Position numbers and translations under genes: made by a program | Part shown: positions 13,367 through 25,135 of the stretch, one piece after another | Layout: each line of letters starts with the position of its first letter | Numbering within the stretch: position 1 is the first letter of the stretch | The notes under the pieces: model-generated | Told to the model about the DNA's origin: nothing | Databases searched by the model: none | The model's input: only the letters and a program-made list of their open reading frames with translations | DNA from: Pomacea canaliculata | Taxonomy: Eukaryota > Mollusca > Gastropoda > Architaenioglossa > Ampullariidae | Length of the DNA stretch: 64,000 bases | NCBI RefSeq assembly: GCF_003073045.1 | Contig: NC_037594.1 | Location: 31,236,737-31,300,736 of the forward strand | Reading direction: 5' to 3'

Positions 13367-16300
13367 CATTTCTACAGAACCAGTAAAAGTTTAGAGTTGT
13401 CTTCAGGGCAGTCTACACATTAATAGCTGAGATTGTAAAACAGAGACTGGTGTATGTGTGGTGTGAGTGGACTTCCACCATAGCAATCAAAAATACCAGC
13501 AGCTACCATGTTCTTTGAAATTATTTTACTCTCATTTCTGTTTTCTAACCTCTGATGCTTTTGCTCCGAAAGGAAATAAAAGAATTAAAAAAAAAATGTT
13601 ATGGTCATTTGTGGTCAGGACTGGACTCAAATATTCTATAAAGCCTTCAGAGTTCCTGTATTCTTTACAATCTAAATTTGGTCCATTATCTGAAACTATG
13701 GCTGACCCAAACATTGACCTAAACCACACAAGTGTTTGGCAAATCCAGTGTCGCTCCTGGCTACAAGTGATTTTTGTTTGCTTTGAAGCACCGAGCATGT
13801 CAGCAATCGTCTTTTCTATACTGAACTTTGCACGAATGTTCAGAAAGTGTGACTGGGCTTTATCCTTTTTTTACATCAATACAATCAGTCTCTACATTAA
13901 AACGTGCTCAGCTAATGACACAAACATCAGTCCACTTAAACAACCAACTGAAATATGTGTGTGCGTACGTGCGCGCGTGCGTGTGTGGCCACGTGTAGGG
14001 ATGCTAAACACATCCAAAAAGATGAGATTTAAAAAAATTTCTGAAACGGTCGGGTATCTGAATATTGGTAAAAAAAGGTGAGTATTCCAGACTACAGGGC
14101 GAAGAACTCTGTCATTGAGTTTTGTTGGTTTTTCCCCCCGTTCGGCAATCAAACGGTTTTGTGAACATCAGTTTCCATAAGGCGAGATGGATCGAAAGAA
14201 GTAACGTGAACTTTTGTTTGGCAAAGGTTGCAAACCTTATTTACATGATCATTTATTTTAAAAAAAAGCTTGTCTGCCTAGATCACGAGCACATTCAGTA
14301 AGGGAAAGTTCGCCGTGCTGTATAGTTAGTCTCAGACTGATTGGCTGAGCCAGTGTTATCATCAACAATTATTAAATGTTAGCATCATTTAATTGCAGTT
14401 TACTAAACCCGACACCTGCGGAAGTTCTCAAGGCAGACAGGAATGAAGAGTACTGACCTAGTCTTGTTCATAGAAGCAGAGCTGCTTACAAACAGTACAC
14501 TTAGCAATCTAATAATAATAAAATTATACAGCTTTTGCTAGTGGTTCTGTTTTACATCAATGAAATCAAGCCACAGGACACAGAGAATAAGTGCAAACCA
14601 TCGTGAATTGGAACAAAAATGGACTTTATTTATAAGTTAGTGTTTTCACTGTCTACATTGAAAAACAACAGTGGAAATAATCTCTCTTTTTCTTTCTCTC
14701 TCACACATAATTATAAAATTCGTTCATAGCAGGAAGGGTTAACACAGGGAAGACGTTTGGCTCTCCCCCGGTGTAGGTGGGACCAGTGCCCCGCCAGAAG
14801 TGATGACAATGGATGATGCAGGGCTGTACACATCTTTTCTTACAAAGTGAAATAACGGAAAAGTGTCAGGTTCAAGTGGCGGGTAGCTTTCGGGTGTTGG
14901 AGTCCGAATGGCAACGGTAAAGCTAATCACTGGCAAAGACTTTGCTTCCTTCTCCCTCCCTTCATCTCCTCCACTTCAGACGTGGTGCCATTGCAATGCA
15001 GATTACAATACAAAATATTTTTACTAATCTTTTCAGGAAATTGTTTTCTGCAAAAAGGGGCACAGACTCAGACCTGTTGAGGGAAAGTAGCAGCTTCTCG
15101 GAGAACTGATTGTAACAATGAGGCCTGTGTTTACTGGCTGACATTCATTATATGACCACAGTTTATTGTTTGAAAGTTCTGGTTAATGCAGTTCGCTGCC
15201 TTTTGTAGTTGATGGACACAGTTGACAGACTTGACAGACTAAGCCACTGAATCTTGTGTAATGTCCAGTTTATAGCAGCGACCGTCCAACGAAGATGATA
15301 ATGATGAAGTTTGCAGCACAGTGGTAAAAACCTCTACAATATGTTTCGCCATTAATAATAATGTGATTACAATAACCAACATCAAGTTGAGCTGAAAGCA
15401 CTTTACACAAAACAAATACTAACAATTAAGTTTTGAACATAGCAAGCTACTGCGCAGTTTTCCAAACAACTCTACATGAAAATGCTGGAAGAAACTAAAA
15501 AAGAACCCCACGCCCGACTGTCTATTATTAGTGTTTTGTAATTGTATTTAAATATGCTAGCCCTCAGATCTTCATTAATTTTGCAAATATGGATTGTTAA
15601 AATACTTTCATTATTGACAAGGACAACAGCAGAGCATATTAACATCCAAAAGAAGATGGAAAATCTTTTCTTATTATTTCAATTATTCTTTTGTAGTTCC
15701 ATTCGTCTTTTATATAAAAATGACCGCCAGGGAATTTATATAAAGTGAATGAACCGCTCGTCAGCTGACTCCAACCTGAAATCAGTAACCATTAATGTCC
15801 CTCATTAATGTTCATCAATCTCACTTGTTGAATATAATTAGAAAAGAATAAATTGATTTGGATACTCGGAAAGTTGTTGTTCGGGGGACAGGAGTGGGGG
15901 GGTGTCTTGCTACAGGCGAGAGCTGGAGGTGTGAGGGGAAGGGGAAAGATGATTGCGAGGGGAGGGGAGTAGACGAGGGCTTTGCTTGGGGCTTGTGTCA
16001 GGCAGGGGAGGTGGGGAATCGCTTGTCAGATGACTGGGCACGGGCAGTATCGGTACTGGGGGAGGAGAGGGGTCGTCCACAGAAGTTGGGAAGGGGATTT
16101 CTCATGGTGTGGTTCTGGGTGTGACGGTCCGTGGAAGGTGGGTAGGTGGGTGGAAGACAAGGTAGTGTGTACTGCGTTGCTGTTATACGTGATATTCTAA
16201 TGGACTTTGTTTATTTGTAGTCTTCACCTGAGCCAGTGATCGCGTATTTGAAGCTTTTGATTGTCTTTCTTTTTAGTCTTGACGCCCTGGTGTCGTATGT

Positions 16301-16775
16301 AAGGTGTTTCTAACAAATGTTCTTTCCTCCGTTTGTGTGCATACTTTATCCTTTATTAAAGTTCACGAAGACATCGAGAGATCCTGTTGGTGTCAGATAT
16401 ACTTTACAGCATTTATTCTGAGGTGATAAATAGAGTTGTCACAGTTTGTATGCTTTTTAATTGTTATTCTTCTGCAGGTTTGCATGCAGCTGCTCTATCC
16501 AAATCTCTATCATTGCTTTTCTCAATCTCTTTCTGTTTTGGGTGTTTGCTAACTTGATTTGTTTTGCTCAGTCAGTGCAGTGGTTATAGTTTGTGCTTCT
16601 TCTTGTCACTCAGATTATGTCAGGGCTTCTTGACAGGGTGATGTTGGCATTATTTGTCTATCTTAGTCAATATGGGATAAAGGAAGCTAAATAAAATAAT
16701 TTTAATAAATTCTAATAAAGAATAAACAAAGAACATTCAATATAGCAACAACTAATAAACAAATGTTCTCAATAC
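13367..16775. other. Intergenic region between Reeler and thioesterase genes
   Basis: No gene could be supported. The segment at 15330-15410 read on the minus strand ends like a LINE 3' tail (TGTAAAGTGCTTTCAGC followed by AT-rich triplets on the other side). Around 15860-16130 the plus strand is strongly G-rich. The missing last exon(s) of the thioesterase, which must encode its GGHF-type histidine motif, should lie here, but I could not find them. Confidence 0.45.
15880..16130 (+). repeat. G-rich tract with repeated GGGG runs
   Basis: The plus strand is unlike its AT-rich surroundings. It carries many runs of four or more G, for example GGGGAAGGGG and GGGGAGGGGAG near 15937-15970. Such spacing could allow G-quadruplexes. 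It lies where the 3' end of the minus-strand thioesterase gene would be, so the pre-mRNA would be C-rich here. Confidence 0.5.
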
Positions 16776-19700
16776 CTTCATAGTCATGAACATTATCTTC
16801 TGCGCCGTCAAAAAAGGTGATAGGACAGGAAAGAGGAGGGTGTCCGTCTGGCGGCTCAGAGCTGAACAAAAATGTGATTACTGTAGTATTTCATACGAAC
16901 ACTTTGGCAACAATGAACACACATTATTCTACTTAATAGAAGTACCTTAGAAGTGCAAAATATTTTTCTACTTATTAGCACATACAAACACTTACACAAT
17001 CTGATTCACAATGGTGAAGTCAGCTTTTAATGTAGGCAGAAACAGCTTAAATAGGTCCTGATTCTCCAAAATCTCTGGAGGTGTGCCACCTAGCAATTAA
17101 AAAAATATTAACATCAAAAATAAACAAAATGATAACGAGAGATTTTCATTTTATGGATTCATTAAACTCATCATCATTGTCATAACTTGATGCCTATAGT
17201 CAATTTATTTTGGTGCGATGTAGACCCTTACATTAATACTCAATTGCTGCATTCCTTATGTTGACATGTTCAGTGAACCATGCTGTACAGTCTGGACTGG
17301 TCGTCCGAGGGCTGCACGGACTGATAAAGCTTGAAAAAAGGAGCATTTCGTTGTCGTCAGTAGGCAAATTCTGCATAGTACAATCAGTCCTTCCATTTAT
17401 TATTACCAGCAAGTTCTTTCTTTATCCCCTTGATCGATGCATACCTGATGGATGCTCTGAAGATCAGTCTTACAACACTATACTGAGTCAAAGGCAAAGG
17501 CACATGAGCCCGCGTTACTGTTGTCAGAAGGAGCTTCTGGTGTTCCTTCCTCCACAATGGTGCTAAATAGAACTGGCGACAGGATCCTCCCTGACAGACA
17601 CCCTCTGTTGTCTGAAAGTCTTCTTACTAGATGGGTGTTAGTGAGTACTATGATCACTGAGTTCTCGTACATAATTTCGATGACTTGGTTGTTGAATCTT
17701 CTCGTGACATACCATGTCCTTCATACTGTATATGAAGCGAGAAACACTGATACTTTGTTTACGTGCTACTTTCTAGACTCTTATCGTTTTTGTATGCACT
17801 GTCACTGGACTTGCTTGTCTTGATGAGTATCCTCGTGTGATACTCCTTTCACTTCTTTAGGATCTCCCTGCTTCTGACTTTTCTGTTTGTATTACAGGGA
17901 CACAGATAAATTGTTCACACAAGACGAGATCAGAGACCTAAGCTGCTGTCTCATGCAAGCTCAACTGACTGGCAGCCATTTGTCATAATTTTTAATTATA
18001 AAAATAATTTATTGATGAGTACATGATTTTGTTTCTTATACAAACAAAATTTTTTTATGACCCCACTAAGTCAAAGGTTCATAATCTGATGTCATCTGTG
18101 AATCATTAATTCCCTAATTCTCATTACAGTTTTGTTATTAGTCTTTGATTCAATATTCACTACTCGCAGTTATAGCTGAATGTAATGAATGCTCGGAAAC
18201 ATTTTACCTCAGAAATATCTTACCAAGCTCTTTTACATACTGCTCGAATTCTTCGTCACTAGTTGTAGATAGGTCTTTTGATTCTCTTCGTCTACTTTCA
18301 GTCTGCAAATGCATCATCATCATCAATCATCATCATCATCAATCATCATCAATCAATCATCATCATCATTATTTCACATACTATTTGTGACTATTTCTGA
18401 GAGCGTTCCCCATTTCTTCTCCCTCGCTGCCTTACCTTCTTCTAATGAGTCATGCACCCGTTTCCTTTCTCATCATTAAATAATAAAGCTCAAGGCCTGG
18501 ATGCTCCATCTGGTATTTCTTTTTTTTAGATATTAATTACATTGAAATTCATTATTAGTACAAGACTTAAAATATTAGATTGATAATAGTTACTTTCCAG
18601 GTGTATAGTCTGAAGCCATAATGTTGTTACTGTACAAAGTGATATGTGATATAATGAGTGATATAATGTGATATAATGAGCAAATAATGAGTCCTATGGT
18701 GACAAGAGTTATCTCACATGTGGTGCAGAAATACCAGACAGATACAAGTGTTGCGGTTCCTTTCCATACACAGTCTTCAAGAAGACGGCCGTTTGAAAGC
18801 ATAAAAGAGCGCCCATGCTGAAATTAGAGAAAATAAAACGAAGTTTACAAGCCTCTAATAAACTGCATTCACATAAAAAATAATAGGTTTTTAAATTTAT
18901 AAATGGAGATGGAGGAGGTTGTAGGAACTTAAAATATTCTTCTGAATCAAAATTTTATATTTCTGAGATAAAGAATTACTTTTAAAGTTTAATTTATTAT
19001 TAATCACAGTCTGTTCTTTTAGCATCATAAAACTTCTAGACGAAAAAGGTAGATAAGGAGAAAGGATGAAAAAAAACGGGAAATTAATCAATTAAAACCT
19101 TACCTAATGGATGAGTAAAAGCAAATTTTTTGTGGATATAACATCTAATATTAAACAGTAAATATATATTTCTTATTTTTTTGAAGCAAAGTGTATGGGA
19201 ACTAATTAAACTTGCTATTACCTGTGTCCAAACAGTATGACAGGCTTCTCGCCATACTCTGAGTGAATGGTGGAAGCTATCTCGGCGACTGTCTCCGTGG
19301 CGGACACACAGGGTGTCTCTGCAAACCTAGATTCTCTGCCACGAAGTGTCACCCCAAACACTGAGAGTGAAAGAACTACATTGATTAATCTACGGTTTTG
19401 TAACTCATTAAAAATGGAAATGTTAAGTAATACCTCCTCCATATCTTTTATATTTTCCGATATATACCGGAACAGGCAATAGGAAAGACACCAAGAACGA
19501 GACAAGGGCAAGATACAACGGACAGAACAAACAAACATTATGTGAACGACGGAAGGATAAACAACAGTACCGATGACGAATAAAACAACTAATACAGATA
19601 CAGAGGAACCAGGGGGGATGAGCGATGAACATCGCGGAGGTGGACGTGTCTGCACCTCTGTGTGAAGAGAATGTCTCTATTTATTTACAATAAAAACTTT

Positions 19701-20432
19701 CCGGCCTGTGTGAGTGGAGTAAACACTCTCAGAAATCACTGTTTACAGTTAGCTCAGAACCGTTTGAAGCTTTGCTAACAATTTAGTGTAAGTGTTTGGC
19801 TACACAACAACATGTCAGGGTGAGAGGGCAGAAGTATCGAGAGTGAGATTTGCCCGAGGCAGAGGATATTCCTACACCTCTGGTCATCCTTGTGTTCCTT
19901 TGTTCACGACATGATTGATTTCAGTTATTAATTGCATAATCCTACTCCAATTCTGATTTTTCACTAAACATTTCGCAGAATTCATGTTTGAGTGTTGTAA
20001 TATCTTGCTTGCTATTTGATATGTTTATTTATGATCCATGCGAGAAAGATAAGATTTATTGTGTACTAAATATCGTAGTCTACTTTGTGGTTAGTTCTGT
20101 AAAGTGTCTTAAGTAGCATTAATAGTCGGGTAGAGCACTCAATAAATATTATCATTTCATTACACAGTATACGCTCTACTTCTTGAAGATGATAAAATAT
20201 TGTCTTGCTCTCTATTCTGTCGAAATAGTTCAACGTATTTTTTTAAGTAATGAATATTATTTTATCTGCAGTAATGATGAGAAAATACTAAACTTTAATT
20301 AACTAGTTACCTTCAATATTCACTGGCACATCTTTTCCCCACCTGGCATAGAAATTCGAACCACCTCCTGCCCAGGGGAAGCAGAAAAGACGGAGGCTTG
20401 AATCTGGCTGAGGGTATCGGCAGTTCATCATT
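16776..20432 (-). CDS. OLAH-like: Type II thioesterase (OLAH / S-acyl fatty acid synthase thioesterase family), 3' incomplete
   Basis: Six minus-strand exons: 20311-20432, 19222-19360, 18718-18817, 18224-18302, 16996-17089 and 16776-16861. All have GT/AG borders and consistent phases, giving 206 codons. Family landmarks appear in order: LRLFCFPWAGGGSNFYARWG near the N terminus, VFGVTLRGRESRF, the nucleophile elbow GHSMGA (split across exons 2 and 3, active-site Ser), LYLSGISAPH, SDEEFEQYVKELGGTPPEIL and PPLSCPITFFDGAEDN. These enzymes are alpha/beta hydrolases that release acyl chains from fatty acid or polyketide synthase carrier domains. Human OLAH is 265 aa, so about 60 residues with the catalytic His are missing; the terminal exon was not found. 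An acceptor lies just before the first ATG (20431), so a 5' UTR exon, or an upstream coding exon, is likely. Confidence 0.9.
17250..17830 (-). mobile_element. Probable LINE reverse transcriptase fragment in thioesterase intron 4
   Basis: On the minus strand a frame at about 17478-17672 reads GCLSGRILSPVLFSTIVEEG, resembling the QGGILSPVLFN motif of reverse transcriptases. The surrounding frames are broken and the fragment is short. It sits between thioesterase exons at 16996-17089 and 18224-18302. Clade could not be decided. Confidence 0.4.
18315..18373 (+). repeat. CAT/ATC microsatellite
   Basis: Repeated CATCAT and CAATCAT units just upstream of the acceptor of thioesterase exon 4 (which begins at 18302 on the minus strand). 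On the transcript it is a GAT-rich run next to the splice acceptor. Confidence 0.8.
20097..20160 (+). mobile_element. LINE (L2/CR1-like) 3' tail fragment
   Basis: Carries a TGTAAAGTGTCTTAAGTAGC then AATAAATATTATCATT pattern, as in the 3' ends of L2/CR1-type LINEs (TGTAAAGCGCTTAGAGC followed by AT-rich triplets). Only the tail is visible. It lies in thioesterase intron 1. Confidence 0.4.
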
Positions 20433-20751
20433 CTGTTAGAGAAGGAAAACAAATGTCTACAATAATATTCTGTCAAACTTTTTTAATTAGGTTGAAACTT
20501 ATTGGCAGATTCTGTTCTCTAACCCTGCAACTGACCTGCTTTCAACAGATTTCTTATGGCTGTCAGGATGAGTCTGAATTGAGACTAAGAGACAAGTTGA
20601 CAGATGGAGTGAATGAGGGTATTTTAAGGGTAGTAATTCAAAGCAAGACCGGATTTTCAGTGTAGATTCGTTTTGTGCCAATTACCAGTTGGTCATGGAT
20701 CGATTAAAACTGGTGTGCAATCAACACTGGACTAATTAGTGTCTCTGGCGA

Positions 20752-20848
20752 TTTAAACATCACTTTGCTGACATAGGATGACTGTCGGACCACCTGACAT
20801 GCACCTGACAAGTGGTCCGTGGTCCACACTTCGAAAACCTCTGAACCA
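20752..20848 (-). mobile_element. Partial copy of a hAT MITE (same family as 44722-45055)
   Basis: TTTAAACATCACTTTGCTG followed by GGACCACCTGACATG and TGGTCCGTGGTCCACACTT is the approximate reverse complement of the left third of the 44.7-kb element. Only that end is present and it is more diverged, so this is an older, truncated copy. Confidence 0.65.
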
Positions 20849-23800
20849 GAACAACGATGGAGAACTAGAGCCGCCAACTATGTGAAGTAGGTTATCTTCC
20901 AACACTTAGAATCAAAAATCCTGTAGTGTAATAGTTCACTGTTTTCTTTTTCAGGGGAATGATTAAAGGTAAGGTTTTATTAGAGTGGACTGGCAAGGTG
21001 GCTTTTGCTCCCTTCACTGGCACGTTTAGGTGGAAACAAATTATGGGATGTGGCAAAGACAGTTCTGAGGGCGAGGCAAGCGGCAGATAACTGAGGCGAC
21101 AGTGAGTGATAACAAGGCCCAGGCCCGCAAACCAACTTGTCAGACCAACTGAGGGCCCCTGTCTCCTGTAACAGGAGTAGTGTAGCAGGACTGGCTTAAA
21201 ATGTCCCACGGTGAAAGCGATGATAGATGACACAAGAGTAATGACACTACTTGACACCAGCAATGTCATGATGGCAGTCACATGCAGGTGTCAACGCACG
21301 TGGGCGCACACCTAGCATGGCAAGACACGCTCTCTAACACGTACACTCTCCATGGACCACAAGAAAGTCTGGGTCACTGTAGAGTTGGGAAAGTGGGAGA
21401 TGGCGGAAAGTTCGGTTGGGATGGGATAAACAGTGTGGAATTTGGCAGAGCCAGTGCTAGGGGGATAAGGTGACCTAGGCAAATAAAATGGCGGGGCCTT
21501 TGGAAGCCGGCACAACATACGGAGCAAAGCAATCAAAGACAGACGTGTTGGTTACACATGGTGGAGGCATAAATTCAACCATTCCAACAATCATTATCAT
21601 CTAAACTGGAACCTCCTCTCCTTTGTCTTGAGATATCCTTTATTGTTTTTCTTTACTTTTTGAACTTTTGTTCACAAAATAATGTATCCTGAATATTTTG
21701 CCAGGAACAGTTCTCAGAGCTTCAGCCTCAATACCGTTTTCTGTTATAAAAAAACTGAATAATAATAAAAAACAAACAAAACAATGGGGAAACACACGCC
21801 TTGTCTCGGAACAATAATCCTGAGATAAAATGCAATATAATCCGGCAAAACGGATGAGGAAAAACAATGTCATCATCAGCTGATTAGTTGATTTTCACTG
21901 ATAAATTTTATAAATCCTCAGCCTGTTAAGAGCGAGAAGTAACATGTTTTACCTTTCTTTGTCCTGAAACAACCTGAATAACAAGGATAACAAGGAAGTC
22001 AGCACTCTTTATAGCTGAGAACAGGTGAAACGATAAATTCATTTTATATTTGTAATACATTCAAACATAGAAGTACATTCTAAAGAACGAATTACTAAAC
22101 ACATAATGATAATGATAAAAAGACAATTTATTTGACATTGCATTGTCTTATCTCGAGTGATAGGTATAACATCTTAGAACAAAAGAAAATATCGAGATCA
22201 TGCTACAGAGCATAGTAGACTTACCCAACATACCCAGTGCATTCCCGAAATATTAAAAGAGAATATTTCTGCCAAATTTGATGGAGATCGGAAAAATTGT
22301 GTGGAAATAATCGCAGTCTCTCTCTCACACACAAACTGCTTTATTTATAAGATCATAATTTTTATTCAGTAACGATACGTACATATAACATTTTGGAGAT
22401 GAATGGTTGTGTCCACACTCCACCTGAAGGTTGGAGGCCAAGAGACAAAGTGTCCTGGCTGACTGATGAGTTTGTCATCGCCACAACACATTTTTTGTCT
22501 TCCACAGATTTCATCTTTGGCTACACTACTAGACAAGGTGACAGCATGAAGGTAGGAGCATGGGAGGTGTTGCCAGTTGATGTGTCTATAGGTTCAGTTT
22601 AGTTTACTCCTCGAGGAGCGGTGGGCCACACCACCACCTCGCCAGCGGACAGCCCCCTGTGTATATAGTTTTAGCTAATATCAATTAGCTCAGGTTTCTT
22701 TTACAGTAATTGCTGTGAAGCTGCATCTGGACTTGCATTTTGTCATATTAAAACACTCTTTCAACAGATGTTAACATGAACTCCAAATGGGCAGTTAAAG
22801 AAGTTAAGACATCGTATTAAGACCACTTTTTCGGTTGGAGCTGTTTCATTAACAACTATTGTGAAGAGTGTCTAATAACTCATAACAGAGGTCAAGAGGG
22901 TAGGTATACTGTCAGTGCTCAGTCTCTGGTATCATTATTATCTGCTTTGTTATGTTCAGTTCTCTTTGCATAGATTTTTTTTTTTAGCAAGAGTACATTT
23001 ACACTTAACTGATTGGCACTTTTATTTAAGAATAGAATTCAATTTAATAAGTATTTTGTTTGTTTTGAGCCTAAATGTTCAAGTAATATCATGTGTTACA
23101 GTGTCATGTCAGCATGAAACCCTTCAAATACTTCCTACTTTTCTGTCAAATATTTGTACAGCTGTTACATATACTTTGTGTGAGAAGCCTTTATGTAGAA
23201 GACTGTTGATAACCAAAACATAACTAGTCAAACATAACTAGTAAAGACGGAAGCGCAAGACAGTCATCTTACTGGATGCACAAGGTGAGTGGGGTAGACC
23301 CCTGTTTTCTTCCGGGTATGTACGCGTAAGTGTATTTCTGCAATCACTTTTTTTCTTCTCTTTTTGTCATTTTTATCTACATGTGATTAAACTTCTTGTT
23401 TGCACCGTCCATTTCGTCTGTGTTGTGGCCTACGTTCATCAAAGGTTCGACAGGCACGTGGCGTCCTGTACGATGCTGGGGCGATACTCGACATGGTCAG
23501 GACCAGATTACAGGGTACACAGAGAAAAACCTACACCACTATCTCGTTTATTTATGGGTTTGATGACACGAGGTAACGGATCGTGTCAATATTTACTTGG
23601 TGTGACTTTTAAGAATTATAGGTTTTGTTTTCTTCTATAAATTAAAATGAAAGATTGTAACTGTACGGGACAGAGAAAAAATCGTGAAATTAAGTCAAAA
23701 GTACAAAATTTCTCTAAAAATATTTATACATTATACACAAAACATATAGTGCCAAAACATACTTTATTAAAATAGAAATTAGATTTTTTTTAAAAGCTGT

Positions 23801-25135
23801 TAAAGGGGAAAAATCCATAATAGAATTAATCCTGAGTGTAGTAGGGGTTTTCTCCCTTTAGTATTCATTCGTTAGCACAGCGATGTGTTGTTCGACACAA
23901 CCCTAGTTGAGAACAGGTTTACATCACAGTGTTGTGTCACGTAGGCAGAGAGAAGACATCTGATACTGATGTCTTCTGATCATCTTCTGACATCTGATAC
24001 TGATTGCAGCCAGGCTTTGGATGGCCCCAAGATGTCGTTACTACTTCAGTTCTGTCACGTGATCATCTGTCGCTGGGTGGACGTGACGACTGCAGTAAGC
24101 AAAGCGCTTAGTGACCAGCGGGTAAACAATTAGGCTTAAGTATAGTTTTTTTTATATACATTTCAAAATAAACTTGTGTGCATATTAAGACACCCAAGAT
24201 CACATCAGTTAAACATTCTTCCTTAATGGTTTTTGTTTTCACCATATTCTTCTTCTGTCTCCATTAACTGCCTTTGCTGTATGATTCTATCGTCACATTA
24301 TGTTATTTTTATTGTTATTTTTTGACAAAATAATTATATTTTTGTTTCTGAATAATTTATATTTTAACATTATAATTTCTCTCTTCTCATTACGTTTCCA
24401 TTTCCGAAGAATGTGTCTTTTAATCAACACATCTGAAGTGCATCCTTTTAAATAAAGGTAGACCCGTTTCCTTTGCTTCTTGGAAATATTTCTTTCCTGC
24501 AAAGGGAAGTGTAAGGCGATAGACGTGCCTTGGCCACGTGACAGACCAGCTGCACGTGCTGCTCTCACATTGCGAGTCAAAGAAACATGGCGGACGTGAG
24601 TCACTTGTATCCAAGGTGACAGACCTGAATTCGGAAGCGTCGATAACTGGAAAACATAAAATTTTAAAAAATTAAATCAGTAATATTATAAGGCTTTATT
24701 AGAATTATAAATTATTCTTTTAAAATTAGAAAAAATAATCACATGTTGATATTTGTTTGCAAATGTTATTTTTGTTAAAAAAAAAATACATTCCTCGAGT
24801 AATTTATAAGTATTGCATAGGAAGATGTTGTATATGTAAAAATATTTATATATTAATGTATGTAACATAGACAGACATGTATGCTATATATTTGTAGTAC
24901 CTGGTGGCTCTGTAATTTATTTAGATTATTTATTAATTACGATATTAAAAGCAGTTCGGTATTATTTTCTGGGTGTTTGATTCTTTTTTCTTTTAACAAA
25001 TCTGCTCTCTTATTGAAATTTTATGCGATGCACAAAAAGAATATTAAAATTAACAGTTAATTTTACATCAAGTTAAATGATAAATCTATTATACATTTAT
25101 GTTTAATCAATAATACCAAATAGTATGTGCATCAC
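20849..25135. other. Intergenic region between thioesterase and dermatopontin gene A
   Basis: No gene supported. The last exon of dermatopontin gene A (expected to hold the final Cys) should lie here but was not found. A short duplication (ACATCTGATACTGAT twice, about 23956-24003) is the only clear repeat. An ATGCACAAG followed by a good donor GTGAGT at about 23275-23290 could be a tiny first coding exon, but nothing downstream supports it. Confidence 0.4.

Noticed and set aside
13467-14081. 204-codon plus-strand open frame just after the Reeler gene
   Set aside because: No methionine context, domain, hydrophobic pattern or splice support; composition matches AT-rich 3' flank, and it includes a CGTGCG-type microsatellite.
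14739-15144. Minus-strand frames considered as the missing last exon of the thioesterase
   Set aside because: No GGHF-like histidine motif and no matching phase or acceptor.
22393-22602. Small plus-strand frame starting MEMNGCVHTPPEGW
   Set aside because: Protein-like at first sight, but no recognisable family, no flanking exons and no splice support.
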